This document shows, piece by piece, positions 51,431 through 63,595 of a stretch of DNA of 64,000 nt; positions within the stretch are counted from its first letter, which is position 1; each line of letters begins with the position of its first letter. The notes under the pieces are model-generated. The model searched no databases and had not been told where the DNA came from. It was given only the letters and a program-made list of their open reading frames with translations. Origin of the DNA: Urechis unicinctus (taxonomy: Eukaryota > Annelida > Polychaeta > Xenopneusta > Urechidae); the NCBI GenBank assembly GCA_034190875.2, contig CM067357.1, forward strand, positions 19,348,270 through 19,412,269, in the 5' to 3' direction. A program made the position numbers and the translations under genes.

Positions 51431-53925
51431 AGCTATTTTCCGCGCATTTATCAACAGTTGAGATCAGCTACCCAAGAAATCTTTATCGGACTTAAGATAA
51501 ACTTGTTGCGTGACAAATGTTGTTTTTACCGTACCCGCATCAATAAACGTACCACACATAAAATGACCGGTCCCCACTTAATTTCTTTTTTAAATATCTG
51601 AATATAAGATAGTTCGTGCAAAATCCGCAACCGCACCATGTAGAACTGGTTCAAAGATTCGTATTAATGGATGCGTCTTAATGATAAACGAAATGGCCAT
51701 TAACTGCAACGTTTTGGAAATCTCTGACGTGGGTAAACGGCGCAATATATTATATTTGTTTTTTTTGCAAGCAGCATAAGCAACGGTTGCCAGTCGTTCC
51801 ATTATAGTGCTCATATTGCCATGTCTTTGGACGAGGAACAAAGCCATTTTGTCCTGCAATCCTTGGAATATGACTTGAAAGTGTGTGATCATTAACGCTG
51901 ATGGTCTATGTCGCTTCTTATTACAATGATGGGTGCCAACCTACCACTGTTCTTTTCGCAGCAGGCTGAATTGAAGGATAAATTAATCAGCATATTAACT
52001 CAGTTAGGGTTGGCATGGATACGTTTGTTAATGTAAGGAGAACGTCGGCGAAATACCCTGTTATAATGGAAATAGTTATCCTTTCGATGAGAACAACAAT
52101 ATGGAATCCTCATTTGCCCCAGCATAACATCATCCTCATTACCATTTGCGCTAACTGCAAATGCTAAATAATTCCCCTTTTCAAAATGCGGCAATTGCTT
52201 ATCATTCAAGGAATCTAGTGGACAGATAAGTTCATGGATCTATGGTTTGCATACAGGTCCCGATTGATTAAACGCTATATCACGGGGAGTTCCGAATCGA
52301 GAGCAAAAGTCAAGAGGTTTTTTGCAACCAATTTGAACAAGGCGACATCCGACATAGATCGTCCGCAAAAATTACATGGTTAATACAAATAATCAAATAT
52401 ATAACAGCAGGTGCCTGATTTCATCAACATTCTTCAAAGATCATCGACATACACATAAATTGATTGAGGGAATACATTTATACCTCGTCGAACGCCATTA
52501 CGTGCTTAAAAAATTGACAGCATAAATCACCCCATTCAACACAGATTAACTGTTTCATATACCAAAACATTTAAATTGTAACTTATATCCATAGCATACT
52601 AATTTGATGAGCTTTTAAAACTGCAGTCAATGATTGATGCATCTAGATAACATGTGCTCAAAGGGCTGCCAAGATCTTTAACGATGATCCTCTTAGCTGT
52701 AAATGTATAAATCCGTCGTGTAACGGTAAATAGTTACATGCTCGTCTGCGATATCCAGCAGTTTAGAACAGTCTATGAAAAGAGAAATGGGTAGTTATTT
52801 GTATCCCCATTCTTATTTTTGAATATTGGTATAAGAGCAGTAATAATGATGCGGAATACATAATGCGTGGGAGTTACTGGCTCAAACACATAAGAACGCA
52901 AAGGAGACATAACAACATATACTGTCGCCGGCATGGATAAAATATTCAGCGGCAAGACTACCTACCCCGCAAGATTATGACCTTGACCTTCTTTCGTCAC
53001 TCACCTGCAATAATGAGGAGTGCGGAATAATGTTCACTCCATATGAGCGCGATGTTTTCAGCCTCTGCATTGCTGTTAATTGGGGACACCAGGGGTATTG
53101 ACATGTTTCCGGCCCATTTCAATCCCTTTCGTATCGAGGCAGTATTACCTTCGCTGAGTGATTTTGAAAAGGTGTCTGTACGGGCAGACACATTTTGTCA
53201 TTGACAGCGACGAAGGGATTATTTAACGTCAAGACCCGTTAGCCTCATCAGCACACATGTTGGACCGTGTAAGTGTGTGCATCGAATTAATGTCATTTTT
53301 AGCAACTAGGCAACTACACTTAGTATGAGCACTATGTATGTAGCTCCAAGGTTGGTCTCTACCAGGGAGTACTTCCTCCTCCGGGGATCTTTTACATGTG
53401 AATAGGGAGACCGCTGATTTATTCTGTATATTGTACTTAAGAAGAGAATAATAGAAGTGAGACTTAAATAAAGAAGAGTTTGGCTCTTAATCCGTGATTT
53501 TGGCATTTTAATTATAATAAGCTGAAGTATATAATTGAAATTGAAGTGATGAAAGCATTGTATGAGGTTCTCCTAATTAAGGTGCCGAGGGATGCGAAAA
53601 AAGATTGTTTTGCACACAGGGCGCCATCTAAGTTCATTAATTAAAATAAGAATAGACCTTAAAGTACCAGGTCTTTATAACGACATGGGGTTTCTGGAAC
53701 GAAAAAAAGTATTCGAGAGATAGAAAAGTGTAATTGAAAAGATTAAAGAGTGAGACAGTTATGATGGGTTTGATATAAGGGGGAGGTTCGATACAAAACG
53801 CTTGCTATTTTGAATGCTTTAGGTGGTGTATTTGATTATGTCCTGTTTAGATAAGTTATGGATGTTTAGTGTGGCATCAAGGAGGTTGAGTTTGTTTATG
53901 AGCGGGGTGCGAAGGATTGAGAGAA
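51431..53925 (-). mobile_element. LINE reverse transcriptase pseudogene within duplicated segment, copy 1
   Basis: Decayed non-LTR retrotransposon ORF2 on the minus strand, from a family different from the 29-32 kb LINE. From 5' to 3': the segment before the fingers, ENIALIWSEHYSALL (~53070-53020); fingers with ALIPIFKNKNGDTNNY (~52830-52780); motif A CYLDAS (LDAS at 52646-52635); motif C region INHVIFADDL with FADDL at 52369-52355; then LLSIR and a degenerate post-motif-C segment (NDKQLPHFEKGNYLAF at 52209-52160). Numerous stops and frameshifts make it inactive. The left boundary (51431) and right boundary (53925) are those of the duplicated segment shared with 55797-58452. Confidence 0.85.
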
Positions 53926-55483
53926 CACCTATTCAAGTCTAATAGTTGAAACGGCTGATGCAGAGAACATCTGATTGAATGAACAATAATGCTACACAAA
54001 TTACGCGGTACAACTGCACCGCATATTAATCCTTATTGCTATAGTCAATTCAGCTTACCCTTAGAGATCTTAGCCTATTGGCATAGCGTTAGTGATTCTA
54101 ATGCTGGATTGAGACATTCATTGTGAGTGGTAACAATGTTTGTAGAGTAAGCAAAATAACGTTCCATGTCTACATTGAAGTCGTTGAGGTGATTTATCTT
54201 TACCTGTCCAAGCTATCCTTGGATAACTTGAACAAAAACCAACACAAGCGGCTGATTAATGAATGTACAGGCACTTGCGACTGGTCGAGTTACTTGGGGT
54301 TTGTCAAGGGGATCCAGCAGATGTGTGTATCTAGTTCATATTGCATAGATATGTTTTATTCGTATTAAACGCTGATAAAAATGTAATCATGTTGGCGTTA
54401 CAGATTATTTATGCTTTACTTCATCTTTATTGTGAGCTTTCTCGCACGGTTTCTATCGTTATAGTTTGGCTGTTCCCCACTATAAATTTACGGCCAAGCA
54501 TTCAGTAGGAAAATAAACTGCCGTTAAATCAATATTGCGTTATTCACACCATGGCTGCCCCAGATACATTGTGAATAAAAAATTTACACAAGTTACTTAC
54601 TATATTATCATTCCAAACAGCCTGACATTATCTAATTGAGTGTATTCGCGCATTTCAATTTTCGCTTACCGGAGACTATGATATGGTCCCCGACATGTCG
54701 TGTCACAGTAACAATCGTGCAGTCGACTAGCAGTGACATGTACCAGAGTAAATCGGAACTCTCTCTCACAGAGCCTACGTCTGTGACCTAGTCTCAGTGG
54801 TTTTAAAATCTTGATAGTAAAGCGCATCGGAATACAATGCCTTGCGCCATATAAATGTACAGTATTATCATTAGAGTTGCAAAAAAAGTGTTATTTCACC
54901 AAATCATTTTCAACACAAGTTGCTAAATCATGGAATTTGCTTCATGATTTTGGTTCCTTTCACTGGCACAAGACGTGTAATTGGAGTAAACTCTAGTATT
55001 TATGACAGAAAGCACTGCATTTTGGATTGCAAGAAGCAACCGTGACCTGAATATACAAATCACACTGGCGATTTTACGTACAAGATTTTATCAATCAAGT
55101 GAATGATAATAGCCTTTAACCCTAAATCGTCACATTGAGACTACATTAATTAAGCTATTTACAAGATGATGATGTTATCCCATAATTGTTATGGTTGATG
55201 CAAAGAAGATCCGATCAAATACACGATGCTGCTGAACACATTATGTAGTCACTTACATTACTCTTAAACATCAACGCCTAGTGACAGTGCGTTAGTGATT
55301 CTCTTGCTGCAATGAAATATCGAAACGCCGTCATGTGTAAGTGGTTGTAATGTTTGGCGAATTAGCATAATACCGTACGTACCAGCAAGTAAGTCTTTGA
55401 GTACGAATGGCACCGGCACATGCGATGGGTCAAGTGAATCAGTCCTATCTCGGCATACAAATTTAGTAAATGAATTCTTTAAA

Positions 55484-55490
<7 letters not shown>
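53926..55490. other. Spacer between the two LINE-segment copies
   Basis: No gene is assigned. Faint similarity between 54122-54310 and 55335-55440 (shared 'ggcac.tgcga', 'gg-tcaagt' and 'gtaatgtttg' words) suggests an old small duplication inside the spacer. The 81-codon plus ORF at 54123-54368 is not maintained in the second piece. Confidence 0.45.
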
Positions 55491-55570
<80 letters not shown>

Positions 55571-55579
55571 TATATATAT

Positions 55580-55644
<65 letters not shown>

Positions 55645-55658
55645 TATATATATCTCTA

Positions 55659-55749
<91 letters not shown>

Positions 55750-55776
55750 AAATATATATATGTATTTATATATATA
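55491..55776. repeat. (TA)n array at the left edge of duplicated segment copy 2
   Basis: About 285 bases of TA, the longest in the window, with a few interruptions (55569, 55641, 55650-55663). The second copy of the LINE-bearing segment begins ~20 bases beyond its right end. Confidence 0.97.
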
Positions 55777-55796
55777 AGCACGTCTTATTAACCCTT

Positions 55797-58452
55797 AGCC
55801 ATTTTATCCAAAGTTGAGATCAGCTACCCAAGCATACTTTATCGGACTTAAGGTAAATTTGAAAAGCAAGATACGTGACACATCTTGTTCACTCTATAAT
55901 ATGGGTTCCCTATACTAGCCTGTTTTTTACCATAGACGCATTAATGAACGTACCAGACATAAAATAAACGGTCCGCGCTTAATTTTTTTTTTAAATATCT
56001 AATTTTAAGAGAGCTCGTGCAAAATCTTCAGCCGCACCATGTCGAACTGGCTTAAAGATTCGTATGGCCATTAACTGCGAAGTTTTTGCAAAAACTCTGA
56101 CGTGGGTAAACGCGCCATATATTTTATATGTTTTCGCACGCAGCATAAGTACCAGTTGCCAGCCGTTCCCACAAAGAGCATATAAAGCGTCTTGTCCTTG
56201 TATTCCCTGGAATATGACTTGCAAGAGTCAGTCGATGTCACATGAACACCATAGTATCTAATAATTGAACATTCATATTCTTTGAAGTCAATTGTGACCA
56301 ACGGACAAACTTAATCTTTGTTTGCCTGTCTTTTTGCGTCATTTCCGGCTGCTGTTGCCATTAGCGCGGTACATTGGTGGGGACAAACAACGGAGTGCGT
56401 GATCATTAACGCTGATGGTCTAGGTCGCTTCTGATTACAGTGATGGGTGCTAACCTACCATTGTTCTTTCAGGGTGAAGTGAAGGGTAAGTTAAGCAGCA
56501 CGTTAACTCAGTTAGGGTTGGCAAGGATACGTCAGTTCATGTAAGGGGAACGTCGGCAAAGTCCCCGTTATAATGAAACCAGTTAACCTTTTGATGAGAA
56601 CAATCATATATAATTCTCATTTGCCCAAGCATAGCATCATCCTCAAAAGCGGTTGCACTAGCAACAAATGCTAAATAATTACGCTTTACCATGCTGCAAT
56701 TGCTTGTCATTCCCAGGTTGTGACACAATGCATGCAGGTCCCGATGGGTTAAACACTATATCACGGGAAGTTCCGAATCGAGATCAAAGGACAAGAGGTT
56801 TTTGGCAACCCATTTGCAAAACCCGACAGCAGCAGGTGACTGATTTCAACAACAGTCTTCAAAGATCATTGACATACACATAAAATAAATATGGGGATAA
56901 AATTCACCGTGTCGAACGCCATTACATACATAAAAAATCGACACCATAAATCACCCCATTTAACAGAGTTACTGTTTCTTTTTCTTAAACATTCAAATTG
57001 TAACTTAAATCAATGGCATACCCATATAATGAGCTTTTAAAACAGCAGCCAATGATTGACCGTCCCCGGATGCATCTAGATTACATGTGTTAACAGGGCA
57101 GCCAAGATCTTTAAAGTATTGTAGGATGCTCTTAGCTGTAAATGTATAAATCCGCCTTATAACGAGTCTTGAAGCCAAACTTATTGTCGCAGTTGGATGC
57201 TCATCTGCGATATCCAGTAGCATTAACTCGAAATGTTTAGAACAGGCTGTGGCAAGAGCAATAAGCCGGTAGCTATTTGTATCGCTTGCATGCCCATTCT
57301 TAATTTTTGATTATTGGTATAATAGCAGTAATAATGACGCGGTACACATTATGCGTGGGGTACGTTAACGCAAGTAACTGGGAGATGCTCAAAAACATGA
57401 GAACACAAAGGGGACATGGCATGGATAAAACGTTCAGCGGCAAGACTACCTACCCCGAAAGATTTCCCTCGTTAGAACGTCGGTATTGCTCAAAGAATGT
57501 GAGCAGGTGGGGAGACCCTGGTAGTGGTGTCAATATCACATTAAGCCGTTGTTATCACCTTGACCTTCTCCTGTCGCTCGCTCGCATCAATGAGGAGTGC
57601 CGAATACTAGTCACTCCACATGAGCGCGATGTTTTCCGCCTCTGTATTGCTGTTAATTGGGGACACCATGGGTATTGACATGTTTCGGGCGCATTTCACT
57701 CCCTTCCTTAACGAGGCAGTATTACCTTCGTCGAGCGATTTAGCCAAGGCGTCTGTACGGCAGACATCACGACGCGTTAGCTTCATCAGCAGGACAGTGT
57801 AATTAATGTCCTTTTTAGCAACTACGCAACTAGACATAGGTACGACCAGTATGTGTGTAGCTCCAAGGTTGGTCGCCACCAGGGAGTAAGTCCTCCTCAG
57901 AGGATACTTTACATTCGAATAAGGAGACCGCTGATCTATTTTGTATATTGTACTTAAGAAGAAAATAATAGAAGTGAGACCTAGATAAAGAAGAGTTTGG
58001 CTCTTTAACCGTGATTGTTGCGTTTTAATTTTAATAAGCAGAAGTATAGTTTAATTACAGTGATGAAAAATTTTATGAAGTTCTTCTTGTTAGGGTGCCG
58101 AGGGATGCGAAATAAAGATTGTTTCGAGCGCAAGGCGACATTTTAGTGCATTAATTAAGATATAAAGAGACCTTAAACTACCAGATCCGTATAACGACAT
58201 GGGGGTTTCTGGACAGCAAAAAAGTTCTCGAGAGATAGTCGGCAATAACTAAAAAGTGTAATTGTAATGATTGGAGAGTGATACAGTTATGATGGGTTTG
58301 ATATACGGGAGAGGGTCGATAAAAAACACATGCTATTTTGAATGCTCTAGGTGGTGTATTTGATCATGTTTTGTTTATATAAGTTATGGATGTTAGGTTG
58401 GTATCAAAGGGGTTGAGTTTGTGGATGAGTGGGGTGCGAAGGATTCAGTAAT
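55797..58452 (-). mobile_element. LINE reverse transcriptase pseudogene within duplicated segment, copy 2
   Basis: Second direct copy of 51431-53925. Readable pieces on the minus strand: NSNTEAENIALMWSD (~57660-57610); a fragment readable as YR-LIALATACSKHFELMLLDI across frames (~57260-57200); AKSILQYFKDLGCPVNTC then LDAS (57079-57068), which is motif A; NGVRHG (~56905), before motif B; and a Y-V-N-D-L-like end (~56870). Motif C is missing: ~60 bases that carry FADDL in copy 1 are absent near 56800. The post-motif-C segment is at 56728-56537. The two copies differ by many substitutions, so the duplication is not recent. Confidence 0.85.
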
Positions 58453-58812
58453 TGAGGCGTTCAAAGAAGAAGCGAGAAGTGGTTACTGGCAAAGGACAAA
58501 AATTACATATTGGGTTAGGATGTAAGGATTGATAGTGTACAGGATGGTTATCCAATGCTATTAATGTTAGGATCCTGTCGGAGGTGCTATTACTGAAGTT
58601 ATTGGGTCTAGGGTATATTGTGGGTTAAATAAGTTTGAAGGTGGATGAAGAGTGGTTGCACGCTTTTGTCAGGTATGTATCAAGTGCTTTGTTATGATAG
58701 AATAGTGTGTATCGAGATTTAAGGGTATTGGTGGAATAAAGGCGTAAGAATGAGTGCTTTGAACTTCTTTGTCTGCAGTTTCATTTCCCATAATTCCGCA
58801 ATGAGCCGGAAT
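58300..58812 (-). pseudogene. RNase H C-terminus and Cys/His tail of an I-like LINE
   Basis: The minus-strand frame 58812-58669 reads IPAHCGIMGNETADKE, the signature of the last part of LINE RNase H domains (W-I-P-x-H-C/S-G-x-x-G-N-E-x-A-D). After a frame change, 58680-58448 reads RILTLIALDNHPVHY, then C-N-F-C, then TTSRFFFERLNY. This is the C-terminal C-x2-C-x(n)-H-x4-C region, with the His and last Cys both changed to Arg. A decayed tail follows to ~58300. RNase H would remove RNA from the RNA-DNA hybrid during integration. Upstream (58813-59000) is Gln-codon-rich repeat sequence, so the element is truncated. The part below 58452 is also present in copy 1 (53760-53925). Confidence 0.8.
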
Positions 58813-58852
58813 CTAGGCTTTTATGGGGTTACAGTTGAGATGAGCCGTGGCC

Positions 58853-58950
58853 TGCTGTTGTTGTTGTTGATTTATCAAATACGATTGATTGTGGCGGCTT
58901 TGGCATTGTACCATTAGTAGCTGGTGGTTGTTGCTGTTGTTGTTTCAGGG
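58853..58950. repeat. Short (TTG)n-rich runs
   Basis: Two short TTG/TGC runs (58853-58869 and 58929-58946) that read as poly-Gln codons on the minus strand. They replace the expected RNase H N-terminal part of the adjacent element. Confidence 0.8.
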
Positions 58951-58999
58951 TAAAGCAGTTCAGCTACTAGAGGTCACGTACTGCTTCGTGTCTTGTTAT

Positions 59000-59235
59000 A
59001 TACGAAGATTATCCAAAATTAGATATCCGGCCTTATTTATGATCCAGTCACGGAGATAGTTTGGTCTATATATCCTTTATAAGCTCGATTATGAAGCATA
59101 TGTTCAGTGGGTGAGTTTACTGATCATGCAAGAGATAGCAATAAGCTAAATGGACATTGATCCAGAAAGATAATACAATGAAATCATCTAGGGATCATTA
59201 ATTGGGTTGAAATCAAGTAATTCAAACGAATAATG
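59000..59235 (+). repeat. Small tandem duplication, unit 1
   Basis: Matches 59355-59575 at about 85%, sharing 'tttatgatccagtcacggag', 'tggtctatatatcctt', 'gcatatgttca', 'gatagcaata' and 'atccagaaag'. The repeat period is about 355 bases with ~120 unmatched bases between units. There is no coding content. Confidence 0.88.
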
Positions 59236-59354
59236 TATCAAACGCGTAATACACCCCAAATAGCAAATTTTCGATATGTTCCAATGGTGTATATGACATG
59301 GAGGCATTTTGCTGTAGGGTCTTCAAAGATGCCATCCGGTGAAACACTACGAAG

Positions 59355-59575
59355 GTTATCCACAAACAGATATCCAGCTTCATTTATGATCCAGTCACGG
59401 AGATAATTTGGTCTATATATCCTTAATAAGCTCGAATATGATGCATATGTTCAATTGGTTTGTTTATTGACCATGCAAAGGATAGCAATAATGTGAATGG
59501 ACATTAATCCAGAAAGTGAATACAATGAATTCATCTAGGATACATTAACTGTGATGCAATCAAGTAATTCAAATA
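59355..59575 (+). repeat. Small tandem duplication, unit 2
   Basis: Second unit of the 59000-59235 duplication. Small indels (for example 'ctagggatcattaa' versus 'ctaggatacattaa') show that it is not very recent. Confidence 0.88.
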
Positions 59576-59770
59576 CGGCTACAAATGTTGAAGCAAATGA
59601 TAAAGAAGAAGTGATGAGCATTGTCATGTAGCGTTACGCTACCATACAACTAAATGCCAAAGTGCTATTGGCTGTATACTTATATATGGCAAGAAGTTCA
59701 ATATTATAGATTTAACGTTTTTATATGATGGTAAACGTTTTAAACTCTCGTTTAAGATCTCAGAGCCATG

Positions 59771-60064
59771 TTAATTATGAATGTCCAGTGGCTGAGAGTC
59801 ATTAATATTTTCCTGATCCTTCCTAATGGGGTCAGTGACATTGCACGTTGCAAGTGCGCGATGCTTCATTTGCACACTTCCGCATGAACATAGTCGGTGC
59901 TTTCTAGGAATCCTTCCCCAGCTGCCCTTTACAATGGCAAGGTCATGAGACATCGTTTGTAGCCTTGTGAATGCAAATAGTCGGTAATTTTGTATCTTGG
60001 GGAGCCAGCCAGTGTGCAAACCATTTATCTGGCTGATATATTTGAAGCACATGCCAGCTTTCAT
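59771..60064 (-). pseudogene. LINE-type C-terminal Cys/His segment
   Basis: A 97-codon open frame contains TRLQTMSHDLAIVKGSWGR, then IPRKHRLCSCGSVQMKHRAL followed by ATC and VTDPIRKD. The pattern 'H-x-L-x-I-E-x-G-R-W ... R-x-C-x-C-G-x-V-Q-x-E-x-H-x(4)-C' is common near the C-terminus of LINE ORF2 proteins in invertebrates. Here the Cys-x-Cys, His and final Cys are kept. No RT motif was found upstream (higher coordinates), so it is a short fragment. The alternative is a host zinc-binding protein exon, but the match to the retroelement pattern is better. Confidence 0.55.
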
Positions 60065-62559
60065 TTTATGTGAGTTCGTTGCATTTCTCTTAGAGCTCTT
60101 CAGAGGAAGTTATTAACGCTGTATGTTGTGCATTACAATTGTGTCGCCGAGCATGTTTAACTCTCGTAAAGTGATTGATGCCGCTACATACAGATTAGTA
60201 CAAATTTTATATATACCACACTCAGCTGAGAAAATATCAGTATATATAAGAGCTTAGTCCAAAGTTTAACACTAAGCTTTGCATAAACAAGAGATTGTGA
60301 ATCGAAACTCTTATATTTCGGGCTAATCGTATATCGCTGTGTAGAATGTTTAGTACATTATACATAGAATAAAATGACAATCTTCCGGAGCACAGTTATA
60401 ATTTTGAAGCTTAAGCGGACAGGCAGCACCTCTTGAATGTTATTGAAGACCAATGTAGTCTTGCCTTTTTGACTCGGATAATTAACGTGTAATATATCTA
60501 TCTCATATGAATATTAGAATATCATTGGCATGTGCTGTGAAAAGGCCGGGTAACGACAGCAGCACTTGAGTAGCATCGGCTCAACTTCGAATTCGATAGA
60601 TGATGATATAATTATTACAGCTCGAGTCCTGGAATTGAGCATTACCCTTGATATTGTTCCATTTTATGCTGTTGCAATTTGACTTGTACCAATGTCGTGC
60701 AAAACCTATTGGCTGATTATTTCCGAATTCTGAACAACATCCGACAGATGATCTTTGGGGCGTGTTTCAGTTGCTTGGTGCTGATGCGACATCGACCTTC
60801 TTTGGATATAGAGGGTCATCACTGTTTAAACATGGTGTGTGCCTTTGGACAACCTATATGAATACTTAATTGTAATTGCGGTGAAACAATTTTCGAATCG
60901 CTGGCAAATATAAAATTACTTTACAACTTTTCTAGTGCTCCGCTAGTGATATAAAAAACAGTGCGTAACGTATTTCCAGTTCTGGCTTTTACGTCTTTCC
61001 AGTTTGCACATTGAAGCGTCATTCCCAAAGAGATCCCCATTTTGGGACAAGGTGGACGATGAAATCCAAACTTATGTGTAAGCTGGTGCTGACACAATGA
61101 TAGCTATTACAATAAGTAAAATTGCACTCGAGTTCGGGATTATAGTTCTATTAGTCAGTCGGCATTATCATCACCATCCGAACACTGTTCTCAACGCCAA
61201 TTTCAACAAGCATATTAATACATTGCCGCTTCCCTCCCTAACTGTAATAAACCACTGTAAGGTAACGTGAGTGAAACAAGTCCTCCTATGGCGCTTGGAA
61301 ACAAAAAGGAATTTGTAAAACATGATTAGCAACACTCAAGAAATGTCCTGTATATTATAATCTTTAACAAATCTATGAAGCATATTTGCTTTGTTGGCAC
61401 TGTCAATGGTTCAACCGAAGTTGACAACCTAAGATAGTTGGAAAGGGAACTTTTGTTTGACTAATACGCTATTTGACACTACATGAATACACCGGCCAAT
61501 TTTTGTTTTGTGATCTTCTCCCTAGAATAACCATGGATCGCCTCAGAATCGGCAAAGATATCATATATAAAGAATATGTTGTATATAATTAAACCCCTGT
61601 GGTAGTTGTCAGCATCAATACACATTATAGAATAAAGATAAAAGCACTTCTACCAATCATGTACAGCCACGGAAGTTTACGATAATTCCACCAAGTCAGG
61701 AGAATTGCTTTAATCTGTACTAAATCATAAATACCAACTGTTACTAGGTATGTGTGTAATTAAACTTGACTTCACTGCTTTTGATTATGTGCAAGATACG
61801 ACGTAGGCCTTATTAACGACCTTTGGAAACACACTCGTCATCAATGAGAGGTAACAACATTAATCCAGTGGTTGGTGTTAGTTGTGCGATGGGCGCGGTA
61901 GTAAGTTTTCTTTATTTTAGTGAATACCGGATGAATGAGTGACAATCGTCCGAAGAGATTATGTTCTAGCTCCTGCACAATAACTGAGCTTGAGGTTAAA
62001 CACCATATACCACTCGACATCGTCCTTATGAAATACGTTAGTTTACTTTTATTTATCGCTATGTAGCATAGATGTTATCGGGCAACACTTATTAATGCGT
62101 CGAATGCACTTTGCCGATGCTTCACTACCCACTTGCGAATAGAATGATATATTCAACAGAACCCGGCTAGCCTTACCTACGCTCGAGGGATCTTTAATCG
62201 TCCACAGACAACTCCGAAATCTCCCTAACGAAACACTCAACTAGAAGCCTGGAGTGTTTTGTCTACGTCAAGGTCTAAATTCATGAATCAAATCGATGTA
62301 CCTGTAGGTAGTAATTTAGCCCACCAATAGGCGCTTTTCTTAAGATATGTATAGCTTTTATGCATACCTCTCTGATATACCATAATAAAAGCTAGCACGG
62401 ATATTGCCCATGCACAATGACGTAATGCAATTCATAAAACCAGCTGTTTAGGACAAAGCATGGTTCACCAAGAACCCTAAACCTAATTTCATCGTCCTCG
62501 TCATTGGAACATACATGTACGCAGTACATGCATAGCAAGAACTGCTGCTCGGCTTATGA
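60065..62559. other. Unassigned AT-rich sequence
   Basis: No gene, RNA gene or repeat partner recognised over ~2.5 kb. The 60-codon ORF at 60679-60861 and the 63-codon ORF at 62049-62240 have no recognisable domain. Confidence 0.45.
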
Positions 62560-62990
62560 ATGATTGTACTGCACGTATCACTCTCCAAACTGCCGAGAAG
62601 GTAAAACCTAGTGGTTACTTAAATTTATATGTGTTCATAGCTGGCTTTGATGCAAAACTACCCATCACCAAACAACATCAGCGTGAACCGACGGGTTGTG
62701 GTATACGGTTTTGAGATACTTCCATGACAATGCGTGTCCAGTGGCGTAAGTGTGCTGGAAACGACTGATGAGGGAATGACATCATCACCTTATCGGAGGC
62801 CCGGTCTACGGCGCGCTGCAGAGCAATCTAAAGCATGCACATTCGAGGTTAATGACTGATCCACTAGCCATGAAGAGTAACAGTGATAGTTTTCATCTAG
62901 CAGTGGTACCCTGCCACCCCATGAATATCTGAATAGTGTAGAATTGGCCATTACAGGGAGGCAAATATTTTTTTTCAACCCTCCAGAAGG
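62560..62990 (+). repeat. Three-copy dispersed repeat, copy 3
   Basis: Aligns with 16970-17440 and 48930-49410 ('caccaaacaacatcag', 'gacatcatcaccttat', 'ggaggcccgg', 'taaagcatgc'). It shares 'ggaggcccgg'-like sequence with copy 2 and 'caccaaacaacatcag' with copy 1. It continues at 63190-63270 into the extension also found at 17481-17747. Confidence 0.75.
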
Positions 62991-63275
62991 CAAATCGGAG
63001 ATGCAAAATTGCTTTTGTTAAACGGCAGTCGGAGAGACAAAACTATACAGGAGGTAATTTGTGGCGAGGATTACCAATCTACGATCTATTATGACAAGAA
63101 ATGAGGCACTGATGATGCCAAATCTCGACTGAATGCTATACAAATTTACTTCACCGCATTTCTGGACAATACTATACAGTTCAGCCTTCGCAAGACACTT
63201 ATACAGCTGTGTTGAACGCTGATCATGAACGGGTGTTGATTCAAGGTAGCATCAGTACTAATCAGATAATGATTA

Positions 63276-63595
<320 letters not shown>

